From: Lonicera japonica
Taxonomy: Eukaryota > Streptophyta > Magnoliopsida > Dipsacales > Caprifoliaceae
Assembly: GCA_021464415.1 (NCBI GenBank)
Contig: CM038463.1
Location: forward strand, 114,048,790-114,112,789
Reading direction: 5' to 3'
Length of the DNA: 64,000 nt
Position 1 is the stretch's first letter. Every line of letters begins with the position of its first letter. The position numbers and the translations under genes are program-made. This document shows, piece after piece, positions 33,198-48,237 of this stretch. A model generated the notes under the pieces. That model was not told where the DNA came from and did not search any database. It saw only the letters and a program-made list of their open reading frames with translations.

Positions 33198-34781
33198 TGT
33201 TGACTTTAAAGTCAATTAATCTTATTTTAATAATTACAATAAGTTAATAAAGTATTATTTAACTCGGTTGTTCTAATGATGATAGCCATTTTAACCGATA
33301 TATCTTCCGACCAAGTGTAACTTCAAACCGAAGCAATCAAAATCTCACACAAGCTTTACAAACGCCTCCACTCACATGAATGAACTCAAGTGATATACAT
33401 GTGCTATACAAAGCTAAGAAAAGATCTAGATCATCAAGCAAGTGAAGATATGCACAAGAATGATCTCCACATGTTCTACAAGTTATCAAAACCAAGAAAG
33501 GATCAAGAATATCAAACAAGTAAAGATACGCACAAGAAAATCAAGCATCACGAAGACTCAAATTATCATTAAATTGAGTGAGTGCTTAGATTTTATGTAA
33601 AGTTATTTTATTGATCAAATCTCTATAGCTCAAACATATTCTTACATCTTTTAAAGATTGATTCAAACTAGCTTGAAATTGAATTTATTTGAAAAACATC
33701 ATTTTTACAAAAACCGAGTTTCAAAATAAAATCATATTAATTTTAAATGATCATATTTTAAGCTATAATAAAAATAGGTATCTTAGAAACATATCTTTGA
33801 GATTCAAAAATCATTAGAATTTTATTTGGAACTAAATTGTTAAATTGCAAAAAAAAAAATTACATTTAAAATTCGCTCAATTTTTGCCCAGTTTTGATCT
33901 AACGGTAAGATGGAGGCCTTCCCGAACTCCGATCATTTTGAAATTTTTACAGTAGTTAGACAACATCTCCTGGAAATTTTGAATAAAATTTGAGCGTGAT
34001 CCAACGGTCAAATTGGGAGAAATTAACAAAATAAATTTAAATTTTTTGTCAAAACTAGCTGTTAGAAAATTTGAAAATGTATACCTTGGAGCCAAAACCT
34101 CTCTTAATCATCCCCAACGGCCATATGGTTTTGCAAGCTATAAATATGAGGTCCTAGACATGTTTTAACCCACCTTGAATCATTCTAATACTCTATTATT
34201 CATATATTCAAATCTACAAAGATTCAAGAACACATTTTGATCAATCTTTCATTTTTGAGCTATATACTTTGATCAATTTTGATATCTCTTAGTGTGAGCT
34301 TCATTTGTATTTTATCATATACAAGAGAGATATTGTACATTGGTGTTTGTCACCAAAACTCATTTTGAATCATAATTGTGAGAGGTGTATCTCATAGATT
34401 AGCAAAAGGGATTTCTTGTGAAAGTATTGAAGGTGGTTTCAATACTTGTGAGAGTGTGTGATAAGAATACACTTGTAGAGGTTTGATCTTCACCCGGTAG
34501 GAGATCGGTTATAGTGGAAATTCTCGGGGAACTAACCGAGCGCGGAGTAGGGGAACAAGTCGAACCGTGTGGACAAAAAATCTTTGACTTCGATCGGTTC
34601 AATCTTTCTATCTCTTCCTCTATTATATTGTGCTATTTATTCATTGTGTTTGGAATTAACTTTGTTCTTGATTGCTTGATAAATATAGATATCAAATATT
34701 TTTAAATCATTTTTAAAAATCCGATTAAGTTTTAAAAACCCTATTCACCCCCCCCCCCTCTAGGGTATTTTTCGACCTACA
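33198..34781 (+). repeat. Copia 3' LTR (1,584 bp)
   Basis: Near-identical copy of 26996-28578. It ends cgacctaca, followed by the duplication gcagc and the resumed CRK2 exon 1. Confidence 0.95.
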
Positions 34782-35555
34782 GCAGCGGTGCTAGTGGTGG
34801 TGTTGCATCGGCCTGGGTAACATTAAAAAATGGATCAACCTCAAAATGAACGCTACAACTAGGCCTAACAACTTGGCCACCTCTTCTTCCACCACAACAT
34901 CCTGGAATACCTCTAACTGCCCCGTCTAAGCGTATGTTACAATCATTTAAGGATAAATCAGGAGTGCACTACACAAGCCCATATATTGTTAAAAAGTCCC
35001 GACCAGATATGTTCCCTGCGGCAAACTTACGTAGAGGACCACCAGCAGGAGCTTGGCTCCGTAGGGTGTCCATTAAGGTCCTTAAGTCATCATTGAACTA
35101 AGCCATGTTCGAGACATTGGTAGGATTCGACAAAGTGAATCCAGGGGAATCTTCCCTGTTCTGGAATATGGAGCGATTCGAGTACCTTAACATACAAAAG
35201 TCATACCAACCATAGGCCGCCTTTTGGTTGGGACAAACCTCTCTTAGCTTAAGATGGAGTTATAGACACACTGACCACAAATGTTCGGGTTGATGTCTCC
35301 TCTGCAGATAACGAGTGCGTTGGCCGTGTTAGCGTTTTGGCCTATCGAGGTAATATAGAAACCGTAGGTGGTAGCGTTGGTGTTTGATGTTATCGAGAAG
35401 AGGGTGGAATCGACATTTGATCCGTACAAGCTATTACTTATGTAATTGCCATTTTCATTCATACAGATACTGCTAATGAAATTAGGCTGGGTAGCGGTGA
35501 AAACAGTTAGGTGAATAAAAGTGAACAAAAGAATACATGTTCTTGGATAACACAT

Positions 35556-36757
35556 TACTATTTAGAATGGTACCGTAGGAAACATACAAAATTTTAAACT
35601 TATTGATTGATATTACAAATTAAGGGGTCGGCCGGGTGAAGAATGATGTACCTGAGGGCCAAGTCTAAAGGGGTTGGGTTATATATATATTAGGGTATGT
35701 CCATGCCAATGGCACTACAGCTTAATTTGTGTAACCACTACGTACCAAAACATGAACAGGAAAACAAATTTTTGTTATACAAAAGATGACACCAACCTTG
35801 CCACCATCACGGAGAGAGATTGATAATTATGTTCCAATTCTTAAAACTATGTACACCATATAATTGATACCTGACAAATTTACTAAATCATTTTGTATCA
35901 TAAAAATTGGTTGTGAAACTTTTTAGATTTAACTTTCAAAACTAATTTATTTCTTGTCTACTAGAGATAACTTGAGTTTTTTTTTATATATAAATATAGA
36001 ATAAAAGAAAAGTTAACTTAATAAATTATTTACAAACGAAATTATGAAAAAGTTTAAATAACTAATATTTTTATTTAAACGTATTAGATGGAAGATATAG
36101 TTTATAGGAAATATAGATATATGACCGTTCCTATTTGGTCCAAATTAAATCAAAATACCATATTTTTTGCAATACAAATATCTTCAATTTATTCAATAAA
36201 AAGTACAAAACGTTAATAATCTAACAAAATAACATTTTTTTAAAAAATAATACTTTTGTTTTTTTTATTATTTTAGAGAATACCATTTTTTAAAAAAGGA
36301 AGATAATAATGATTGTTTGTGAATTGTTTGTCTTTTAAAAAATGTATTAAATTTGACATTTAGTGCTGGTTATATCTATTAACATAATCTAAGTTATATA
36401 ATGGGTGATATTATTATCAAAATTATATTGTACTCTGGCGAAGACATAATTAATTTAACAATAAGTGAAAATGTAAAGTTAGATAATGGATAAGTGTTGT
36501 TGTGAGGTATATTGATTACACCTCAAAAGAAAAAAAAACTTTCAATTTAAAAATTATATAAAAAAAAATGAAAGCCTAAAATAATTTATTAAAATTGAAA
36601 GTGAGAATTATTTTTTTAAGAAATTTCTACTTAAATCATAACATGAAAGTAACGGAAACTTAAAATCACCAAAATGTTAACTTATATAGATATTCATGAG
36701 TATGTTTCAAATATATATTTTTTTATTAAATATATATATATATATATATATGGAACG
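35556..36757. other. CRK2 proximal flank, then unmatched AT-rich sequence
   Basis: 35556 to about 35675 matches the CRK1 flank. From there the match stops and resumes only at about 43366, so about 7.7 kb separates CRK2 from the rest of its flank. About 6.5 kb of that is MULE3; 35676-36757 is AT-rich with no gene and an (AT)n run at 36730-36751. Confidence 0.55.
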
Positions 36758-37590
36758 TTTAGTTTGATAAATTTGCTTTTTTTTACACACATTTTAGACC
36801 CTGGGATGTGATTTATCTCCAAGAAACATTCTCCACCTTAGATTGGTTTATTTCTACTCACTTTGCACCTTTAGATTAAAGTATTCCACCCACTAATATA
36901 CTCCACCCATACACAATCAAAACAAACCCAATTTATTTCTCCTTTTTTCTTTAAACTTAAAAATATAATAACTTTTAATCAAAGTATATATATATATAGG
37001 GAACGTTTCTTATATGCACTAGTGTTGTTGCTGTGGCGCGAGCTTCAAAAAAAACAATGGAGCTTAATTTCTTTCAACAACAAAACATTTGGTCAACAAG
37101 TCCTCATACTCTCTCTCCCTCTCTCTAAAAATCAAAACCACGCACAGCAACAAAGCTCATTCCTCCATTCTCCTTTCGATGGGCTCTCTCTCTGCATTTC
37201 CAACTCGACGGCTCTCTCTCTCCATTTCAGCTCTAGCTCGCGCCGCAGTTCTTCTTCATTTCCGACAACCTCTATCTCTCCATTTCGAGCAATAGATTCC
37301 AACGAAGGCTCAACAAAGCGAAGGCTCACGCTCTCTCATTCTCAAAATTTTGACATATCAAGCTTCGAAATTGTAAGTAGGTTTCTTGTATTTGTCTATT
37401 GGTTATTGTACTAGAGAAATTAGGGCTCAAAATTTCGGATTTGAACTTGTATTCAACTTGATTTATTGTTGAGTTGGTTCTGGCTGTTGTGGCTGTTGTT
37501 ATTTTGGTTTCCGAAATTAGAGAATCTATTGTTATTTGTAAGTGTGAATGCTATAGAATGTATATTCATGCCCATTTTTCATGTAAAAGA
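36758..37590 (+). repeat. MULE3 left long inverted repeat
   Basis: Pairs with 42540-43293. The outer part is very similar up to about 37230, then interrupted by unpaired stretches, with matching blocks again at about 37405-37590 (gagaaattagggct, atattcatgcccatttttca). Frames in it are mirrored in the right copy, so they are terminal-repeat or leader sequence rather than genes. Confidence 0.8.
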
Positions 37591-38096
37591 ATGCTGGGTT
37601 ACATGCTGCCTTGCACGGATTTGTAGAGGGAAAATAAAGGTTTTTTTAGACTAAATCAGACTAAAAAAATTCCTTTCTGTGAAAAAGGATTTTTTTCAAA
37701 CTAAAAAAATTCCCCTCACAAGTATTTTATTTCCCCTTTAGTTTCCTTTCTGTATATTTTCCTTGTCCCCTCACAGTTATTTGTTAATTATATTTTACTT
37801 ATAAAGAAACATGAAGGGGCTGAATGTAAGAATGAATGTGTTCATAAATCTACTGGACTTAAGCTCCTAATTCGAATTGACTATGTTTGGCTGATGGTTT
37901 GGTTGTGGATTTTAAGTTTTTAAGCTCCTAATTTGAATTTATTATGTTGTATAGGTTCACCACAGATATTTGTGAAAAGAATGGAAAATTTTGACATTGA
38001 AGTAGGGGAGAGTTGCGGAAATCCAGATAATTAAGGTAATTTAGAGTTGAACTCAGATGAAGAAAATTTGATTACACTCCTCAAGTATCAGATGAG

Positions 38097-40516
38097 TTGA
38101 GGCCAAAAATGGGCAACAATTTGAGACAATTGATGAAGTTGTGACATTCTATAATGCTTATGCTAAAGCATCTAGGTTTAGCGTACGTGCTTGGACTATT
38201 AGGAAAGAGCCAGGAAGTGATGAAATAAGGAGGAATGAGTATGTTTGTTTTAAACAAGGAAAATCTACAAAAATTGCTGAAGTTGGAAAGAAAAGACGCC
38301 GGGGAAGTTTAGGTGAGAATTGTACAGCTAAACTCGCAGTCTTAAAGTCAAACTCCAATAAATACATTGTTACTATTTTTAACGAGGGGCACAGCCACCC
38401 ATTATTAACACCAAGTAAGGTTCATCTTTTAAGGTCCCATCGTAATGTTTCAGCCGCGACAAAATCTATAACTAAACAGTTGTCTATGGTCAATGTACCC
38501 CAGCACCAACAATTTAGTTTTCTTGGAGTGCAATCTGAAGGCATAGAAAATATTGGGTGCACGCAAAGAGACTTGTATAATCATGAAAGAGATAAGCGTG
38601 CTGATACGAAGTGGCACGATGGAGAGATGTTTTATGAGTATTTAAAATTGGAACAAGCGAAGAATTCGTCATTTACTTTTAAAATTGAGGCCGACGAGGA
38701 ACAAAAGATTACTCGTTGTTTTCGGTCCGATGCAACCTCACGGCGGGCTTACAAGTTTTTTGGTGATGTTGTAATATTTGATACTACTTATAACACCAAT
38801 CGGTATGGGTTAATTTTTGCACTAATAATGGGAGTTAACAATCATGGTCAAACAATTGTTTTTGGTTGTGGATTTTTGAATCATGAGAGCATTGATGATT
38901 TCATTTGGCTATTTACTCAATTTTTGGAAAGTATGCCTGGTGATGCCCCGAAGATGATTATTACCAATCAAGACTGGGCAATGACTACTGCATTTCATAG
39001 TATTCTTCCATATACATTTCATAGGTATTCTAGTTTGCATATATTATTAATTTTGTTTAATTACGTATATATAGAGTATCTCTTAATAATATTTTAATTT
39101 TTTTGAATTCATTTTACAAGTATTGTAGTTGGCATATTTTAATGAAGTTTTCGGAGAAAATTGATGCAGTCAAGTATAGTATTTACAAGAAAGAGTTCTC
39201 GGATTGCATTTGGAAATCAGAAACTCCAGAAGAATTTGACTTGCTATGGGAAAGTCTTATTACAAAAAGTGGGTTAGAGGGAAACAAATGGTTGACGGAC
39301 ATATATAATATTTGTTCAAGATGGATTCCGGCATATGTCAACCACATTTTTTCAGCTGATATGTCAAATAGCCAACGAGCGGAAAGTGGGCATACATTTT
39401 TCAAGAAATTTGTTTCAAAAGGAAATTCTCTTGTTGATTTTATGATACAATTTCAAAGGGGACTTTTACACCAACGGCATGAGGAGTTGATGGCCGATCA
39501 CAAAGATATAATTGAGACGCTGAAAATCAAAATAAATCAAGACTTATTGGTGCAAATGGCTGATACTTACATAAGTAAAATGTATTACATTTTTTAGAAT
39601 GAAATGTGTGAATGCCTTAACTATAGGATCCAGTTTTTAAGAGAAATTGACAATCAGCGTGTTTATCATATTCAAAGAAATAAAATCCAATCAAGTAAAG
39701 TCCGTGAACTTGTTTATGATAAGGTCTTGGATTTTGTCTCTTATGGTTGTAAAAAGTTTGAAAGCGCTGGAATCCCATGTAGGCACATTCTAACATATTT
39801 GATGAGGTTTGATGATGTTGAGCTCTTGCCAGATAAATACATTTTGAAGCGGTGGACTAAGTCCGCAAAATCGGTGACAGTGGTGGATGATAAAGGCGTG
39901 GATATAGTGGAAGACAAATCTTATGTGTTGATGCGAAGTCAATTTATCCAATCGTCTTTGAATTTAGTTGACAAGGCCCTAGTTTGTGAAGAAACACGTA
40001 AGATATTTATCGATGGATTGCATCGCATTAATGAGGAGATTGACCAATTTCTTAGTAGTCGTGTTGGTGGTGCTCCAATTGTTAGTAATCCAATTGGTAG
40101 TACGCAAATTTGTAGCACTCAAATTGGTAGTAATCCAATACCAAATGCTCCTAGTGTGGTTGTTTCTTCTAATCTTGAAAATAGTTATAACGAACCAGAT
40201 CTAGTGTGAGCAAAGGGATGTGGGAAACGGCTCAAGGGAGGAAAAGAGAAGGCACTAGTAAGGGCAAAAAATCGCAAAATTAAACATTGACATGGTTGTG
40301 GGAAAGTGGGGCAATCACATGACAAACGAAATTGTCCGGCACTTGTGAATCTGTAAGTAAATTTTCACTTTTTATTGATATTCTCATCTTTTTTACATTC
40401 TACTATCAATCTTGATTAATCTTATGTGTTAATATAGGCCTGGAGTGTGCGAGGATGCAAATTTGGAAGAGGGGAATGGGTCGTCTACAGAAGATGGAGA
40501 TGATATTATATTGTAG
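38097..40516 (+). pseudogene. FAR1/FRS-type MULE transposase, broken
   Basis: FAR1-family protein: an N-terminal FAR1 DNA-binding domain (from about 38141: FYNAYA, then GHSHPL), a MULE DDE domain (FDTTYNTNRYG, FGCGFL, MITN-QD at about 38960), an intron-like break at about 39025-39120, then a SWIM region and C-terminal knuckle. Lesions: TAG at 39595-39597, TGA at 40207-40209, and TGA at 40288-40290 replacing a knuckle Cys. The TDQ motif reads TNQ, losing a likely catalytic Asp, and the first SWIM Cys is absent. No upstream ATG remains in frame. In plants FAR1/FHY3 are domesticated relatives that act as transcription factors; this copy sits in an element with TIRs and is decayed. Confidence 0.85.
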
Positions 40517-40984
40517 TTTTCCAGATTAAGCTTTATGTTTGAATGAATTTGTGTACTTTTGAATGAATTGGAAATCTTGTGGTTTAATGAAATTGTGTTC
40601 CTTTGAATGAAGTTTAAGCTTTTTAAGCTTTAGTATCTAACAAACATAAATAATATTCGTACCATTGCAATTCAAAAGTCATTAAATTAAGAACTTTCAT
40701 TGCAATTCAAAAGTCATTGTAATAACACAAACTACATTACAAAAATTCATTATAACAATAACAAAGTACATTACATTTTCATAACTTTTACACCAAAATA
40801 AATAGTCAACATGAGAGATAGAATTATTAAGAACTTTCATCGGACTTTTAGATCATTGTTTGTATTAGGTTCACCAACAATCGAGGCACGCGACGTACTA
40901 CATTCTTCTACTGTGCCAACGGTACGTGATACAACTTCAATTGAGGAGATTTTGCACCAACCCAAGAAAGTACCTCATTTTTAC

Positions 40985-41142
40985 CTTTTGCACGAGTAGT
41001 ACATTCTACCACGGTTATTATTCTTGTTTGATTTTGTTATCTTTACATCCGTTATTTCTCCACACTCGCATTGTTTCAAAACAAATCTAACGTCCACTTC
41101 ATTACTTGAGTTGCTTTCCACAGTTGATGAACTATAAGCCAT
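40985..41142 (-). pseudogene. GRF-type zinc finger exon, probably partial
   Basis: The minus-strand ATG at 41142 opens 52 codons containing C-x-CG, then NNRGRMYYSCKR, the first half of a GRF finger, ending at a good donor (AAG|GTAAAA at 40985). I could not find the second half (C-x-FF-x-W) downstream, so the exon is orphaned or the next exon has decayed. Like MULE1, this element pairs a transposase with a GRF gene. Confidence 0.5.
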
Positions 41143-41149
41143 TTGAATC

Positions 41150-42539
41150 TGCAAAATTCATGTTTATAAAGAAATGAGCAAATCAAGCTAATGTTGTCCA
41201 TGTTTAATTGTTGCTAGAAATAGGGATAAAACTTAGCCTTTAAGTTTATCTAATGAGTTTCTAATAAGTTTGCTATGAATCACTGTGAATCACTTAATGC
41301 CTCTTGAATCACTGTACATGAGTTTGTTCACAGTGAATCACTTTTTAGAGCATGTTCCACTGAGGAAAATGGCAGGTAAATTGTAATCAAATGCTAGAAA
41401 TAGGGATAAAACTCTAAAATCACTTTTTAGAGTTTGCTGATTCTTTATTTCTTTTCCAAGTAAATTGTAATCAAAGAAAATGGCATGCATGGATTCAATT
41501 AATAAAAGAAAGACATTGGAATTCCAACCAAATACTAATTTAGGTAAATTAAAACCAGATGCCATAAGGTCAGCAGTAGTATGTGTATACAAGTGTAGCA
41601 ATAAACAAACAAACATATAGGGAGCATTTCCATTACATATACACACAAATTGACATATAAGAATGCAGACAATTGCAGAATAGACACAAAAACGTTCTAA
41701 TAAGTAATACCCATGTGGGTCAAGGTGTCTGTCAGAGTTCGTTTGTGTGTGTGTTTGAGTTATGCCTATTATTAAGGTAATGTCCATATAGGATCTCACA
41801 TATTATTAATGTCACATTCAATCAAAATGACTCTAAAAAATTGTGCATGGTTTCAAGAGGAACAACCATGCCCTACTGAGGTGTCAAAACAAAAGCTTAA
41901 TTTAGCCAGCTAATCACATCAATAATTATTACATAAGTTGCACTCATCTGGACATGGACATAGTGATGTGAACTTATAGGATTTTTCAAGGTTGCATGTC
42001 AGCCAAAACCCATGTTCCACGCGTTACTTTCCTAACTGGTTTATTAGGCTCAAATCCCTACATTAGAATGAAAGAATAAATAGACTAGCAACTGAATGTC
42101 AAGCATAAGGTAGGTCAGGAATTCCGTTTTCCCAACTTAATAGCTTGGGATGAATATTGCACTTACATGCGTGATTCATTGCAAAATTCCGCATTTCCTT
42201 AATTTGACACAACATTGATTCCACTGTACATTTCATAATAATAGCTCGGGAGGCTGAGAAAAAAAATTGTAATTTGATATTTCCTTCAACCACATATTAA
42301 CCGCTCCAAGGAGGCTGAGAATTAGTATCCTTCAACCACACATTAACTGCTCCAAAGAGAAAAAAAATACTTTCTTCCAACAATCCAACTACATCAAAAC
42401 CTTCTCTATGCAGAATCCCAAATAAAATAGTAATTTGATGTTTCTCTAATTACATCTTGAATATTAACAAAATGTATCCTTTCAGATTCATATTTGCCAA
42501 CAAACGAAAGATTCATAACATTATTTAAACGAAAAATGG
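41150..42539. other. MULE3 interior without a supported gene
   Basis: AT-rich; short frames only. A 154-codon minus frame at 41338-41799 shows no domain and poor complexity. Confidence 0.45.
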
Positions 42540-43293
42540 GTATGAAGATACAACTTTCCAACATGAAAAATGGTGAAAAATGGGCATGAATATACATCCT
42601 TCTAACATGAAAAATTGGCATGCATATACAGCCTTCCAACATTCTTATTTCGGAAACCGAAACAACAACCACCATAGCAACTCAAAAACAACTCAACAAC
42701 TCAACTCAAGTCGAATACAAGTCAAAACCCCAAATTGCAAGCCCTAATTTCTCTAATAAAAGAACAAAGAAACAATTACGTAGAGAATAGAGGAGAGACC
42801 CACAAGTCGAATACAAGTTCAAATTCGAAATGGAGAGAGAGAGCCGTCGAGTTGGAAATGCAGAGAGAGAGAGCCCGTCGAAAGGAGAATGGAGGAAGGA
42901 GCTCTGTTGCTGTGCGTGGTTTTGATTTTTAAAGAGAGAGAGAGTATGAGGACTTGCTGACCAAATGTTTTGTTGTTGAAAGAAATTAAGCTCCGTTGTT
43001 TTTTTTGAAGCTCGCGCCACAGCAACAGCACTAGTGCGTACAAGAAACGTTCCCTATATATATATACTTTGATTAAAAGTTATTATATTTTTAAGTTTAA
43101 AGAAAAAATGAGAGATAAATTAGGTTTGTTTTGATTGTGTATGGGTGAAGTATATTAGTAGGTGGAATACTTTAATCTAAAGGTGCAAAGTGAGTAGAAA
43201 TAAACAAATCTAAGGTGGAAAATGTTTCTTTGAGATAAATCACATCCCAGGGTCTAAAATGTGTGTAAAAAAAAGCAAATTTATCAAACTAAA
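42540..43293 (-). repeat. MULE3 right long inverted repeat
   Basis: Reverse complement of the left repeat. The pairing is clear from 42840 to 43293 and patchy from 42540 to 42840. Confidence 0.8.
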
Positions 43294-43365
43294 TCTAGAC
43301 CTTTAGTTAAGTAGAATTTCAAAAACTCTTCGGTCAAAAAAAACCTTTCCTTATTATATAGATAT

Positions 43366-43960
43366 ATTTTTTCAAGTTTACAAGAAATACGTCTTGTTGA
43401 ACTCTCTATGCTGAAAAATTCAACGTTAGATCTACCTTATGGTAAAAGAAGACTTGGCGGGTGGATTTTCTTTATTGCATAATTCACCAAATAATGGTTG
43501 CAGAGTTAAAGTTAATGGGGAATTACTATGGAAATTAAAAAAATTAGCATGGACGCAACGCGTTAGATTTCCTTACAGTTGATATGAATTTTTTTAGTAA
43601 ACAATTCATATGGTTCGTTGGCTTTGACCTGAAAGATTCAAAAAATAAATTATTATTTTTTTGGACATCCAAATATTTAAAAAATTATTTAAAATTAAAG
43701 GTGCTCTCAATCTCTCTTCTAACTTTACAAATAAAAAAAATTCCTCCCACCTCTATAAATCCAACCTTTAATTTTTAGGTAAATGTAAAAATTCACCAAC
43801 TCCTCTCTTCAAAAAATTTTAATTTAATTTTTTTTCTTTTGCAAAAAAATTTATATCGTTGGCTACGGAGGAGTTTGGCAGAGACTGATTCTGACAGGAG
43901 TAGGAAGGACAGGATGCGCATACCATGTATTTTTCAACATTTGACCTTCTCAATTTTATT
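43366..43960 (-). promoter_or_regulatory. Displaced CRK2 5' flank
   Basis: Homologous to 7314-7480 and 8395-8481 of the CRK1 flank and to 1100-1400. Blocks in the same order: tcaagtttacaa, ttggctttgacctgaaagattc, gttggctacgg, gacaggagtagg and tttttcaacatttgacc. About 215 bp (43640-43856) has no counterpart and looks like an insertion. It is separated from CRK2 by MULE3 and flanking sequence. Confidence 0.65.
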
Positions 43961-44084
43961 ATACTTTAGTACTCTTAACATTATAAAATAATAACACTGA
44001 TGCCACCTAATGACTAATATTTTGAAATGAAGTATTAAATCACATGTATTGTTTTTTATTTATTTTCATAAGCATTTTGCATAT

Positions 44085-44852
44085 TGATTTACAAAAAGTT
44101 TATCAGACCGACCTTTTTACATGTTAACAAAACCCAACTTCCAAGTTTAAGATTTTCTGATTTCTTTGAACCGATCAAATTTGCTTCACTACTTCACATG
44201 TACTAGTTTCTACAACATTAAAGTGTTTCCATCTTTTTACCTTGTAGAACATACCAAATCCTCCTCGACCTATCTTGTTTTCATTCGAGAAGTTGTTTGT
44301 GGCAGCTTGAATGATGCCCAAATCAAATTGCAATGATTGCGCATCGGTAATTTCATTCGCATCTACAACCAAACAAGAACAGAAGTACATACATAAGAAT
44401 ACATTAATTAGCAACACAAACAAGTAAAAGACACGAGTTTGAAGATCAACCCAAGTTTTTTTTTTTTGTGAATAATTACCGGTTTCATCCGTTACAACAT
44501 CGTGGTTTTTCTTTGATTTTCTGAATATATAACACCCAATCAGAGAAAGCAGCACTGATATAGTTATTGAAATAACAATGGCAATAATTGTTTTTGGTGA
44601 GATTTTCCTTTCCCCTGCATAAACAAATTGACCAACAAAATAATTACACCCACCGATGAAACTAAATCTTACCTTAATCATAAATATGATCAAAGAATAA
44701 TGTGCTAAAAAGAAGTTACTGATTTACCTCCTCTAGGACTCGTTAAAGAGCTTGGAGGTGGAGCTAGGGCCGGTGGGGCAAGTTCACGGTAAAATGGGTA
44801 AATCTTGAATCGAACATTACAGCTTGGAAACAAAACTCTACGCCCTTGCTTT
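44085..44852 (-). pseudogene. Truncated duplicate of CRK3 exons 3, 2 and end of exon 1
   Basis: Almost identical to 46736-47496, introns included. It contains the nucleotide-binding loop exon, the membrane exon and the last part of exon 1. It breaks off at tgctttc on the exon 1 side and at the intron upstream of exon 4 on the other. A 15-base insertion (about 44768-44782) and a few substitutions separate the copies; one changes Val to Phe in the Gly-loop exon. It has no start codon region and no kinase catalytic exons, so it is not a gene. Confidence 0.9.
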
Positions 44853-45341
44853 CTTTATTAAAGATTACTCAATCTTTTCTTCTGACTAATTTTATTGGTG
44901 CAGAAAATTCACATACATTAGGTAGTTTTTGCATTTGCTTTTGCTTTGGAATCTAAAGACTTTCCATTTTCAAATAATATTTATTTTCCTAAAATAATAG
45001 GGAGTTTCTTCAACATTTCCTATAATTACTTTCCTTTGGAACAGATAGGGAGAATTGTTTTCATTTGCCACTGAATTCAGGTTCTTGTGTCTTGGAATTT
45101 CCCATCCAAAGCTGATCCACAACATCATACATATTTTAAGAATTTCCTTCCAAGTTTTCACATATATGACTAGCTAGGCTTGCTGAGTATACAGCATGGT
45201 AGAATCATTTAAAATTTACCCTTTAAATTTTATTTAATGTCCCCACCTTTATGCCTGTATTTACAATATTAAGCTTGAGATTGACTTTATTAATCTTATA
45301 CTATATATATGCAACAACCAAAGTTCCCAAGCTTTATCATA
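44853..45341. other. CRK3 3' flank, no gene
   Basis: No domain-bearing frame. It lies between the truncated duplicate and the CRK3 stop codon and should contain the CRK3 3' untranslated region. Confidence 0.5.

Positions 45342-48237
<2,896 letters not shown>

Larger units (their letters stand above)
26991..34786 (+). mobile_element. Ty1/copia LTR retrotransposon, defective
   Basis: The body is 26996-34781 (7,786 bp). It is flanked by acagc (26991-26995) and gcagc (34782-34786), a 5-bp duplication with one mismatch. Order: LTR, primer site, gag, integrase, reverse transcriptase, RNase H, polypurine tract, LTR. Integrase before reverse transcriptase marks it as copia. The protease region is missing and pol has many stops. 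It lies in the antisense direction within CRK2 exon 1. Confidence 0.95.
25144..35555 (-). pseudogene. CRK2 pseudogene, split by a copia element
   Basis: Same exon order as CRK1. Exon 1 (signal peptide and two DUF26 domains) starts at 35555 and continues after the insertion at about 26990; membrane and kinase exons lie between 26880 and 25144. Lesions: a one-base deletion near 35253; in-frame stops at 35098-35100 and 34969-34971; the copia insertion at 26996-34781 in the Pro-rich part of exon 1; catalytic HRD changed to HHD near 25995; a stop replacing the Glu of the APE motif at 25722-25724; another stop in the catalytic-loop exon; and a frameshift in the last exon. No functional receptor can be made. 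Confidence 0.9.
36758..43293. mobile_element. MULE3: element with long TIRs and a FAR1/FRS-type gene
   Basis: The outer ends (from tttagtttgataaatttgc) are inverted copies that continue inward, with gaps, for about 750-830 bp on each side. Inside is a FAR1-related transposase pseudogene (+) and part of a GRF finger gene (-). I could not find a clear 9-bp target duplication. Similar ggaacgttt sequence at 36752 and 37000 leaves the true end in doubt. The element sits in the CRK2 5' flank. Confidence 0.75.

Noticed and set aside
37022..37414. 130-codon frame near the MULE3 left end
   Set aside because: It lies in the long inverted repeat and is mirrored at 42706-43020. Ser/Leu-rich from C/T-rich leader; no domain.
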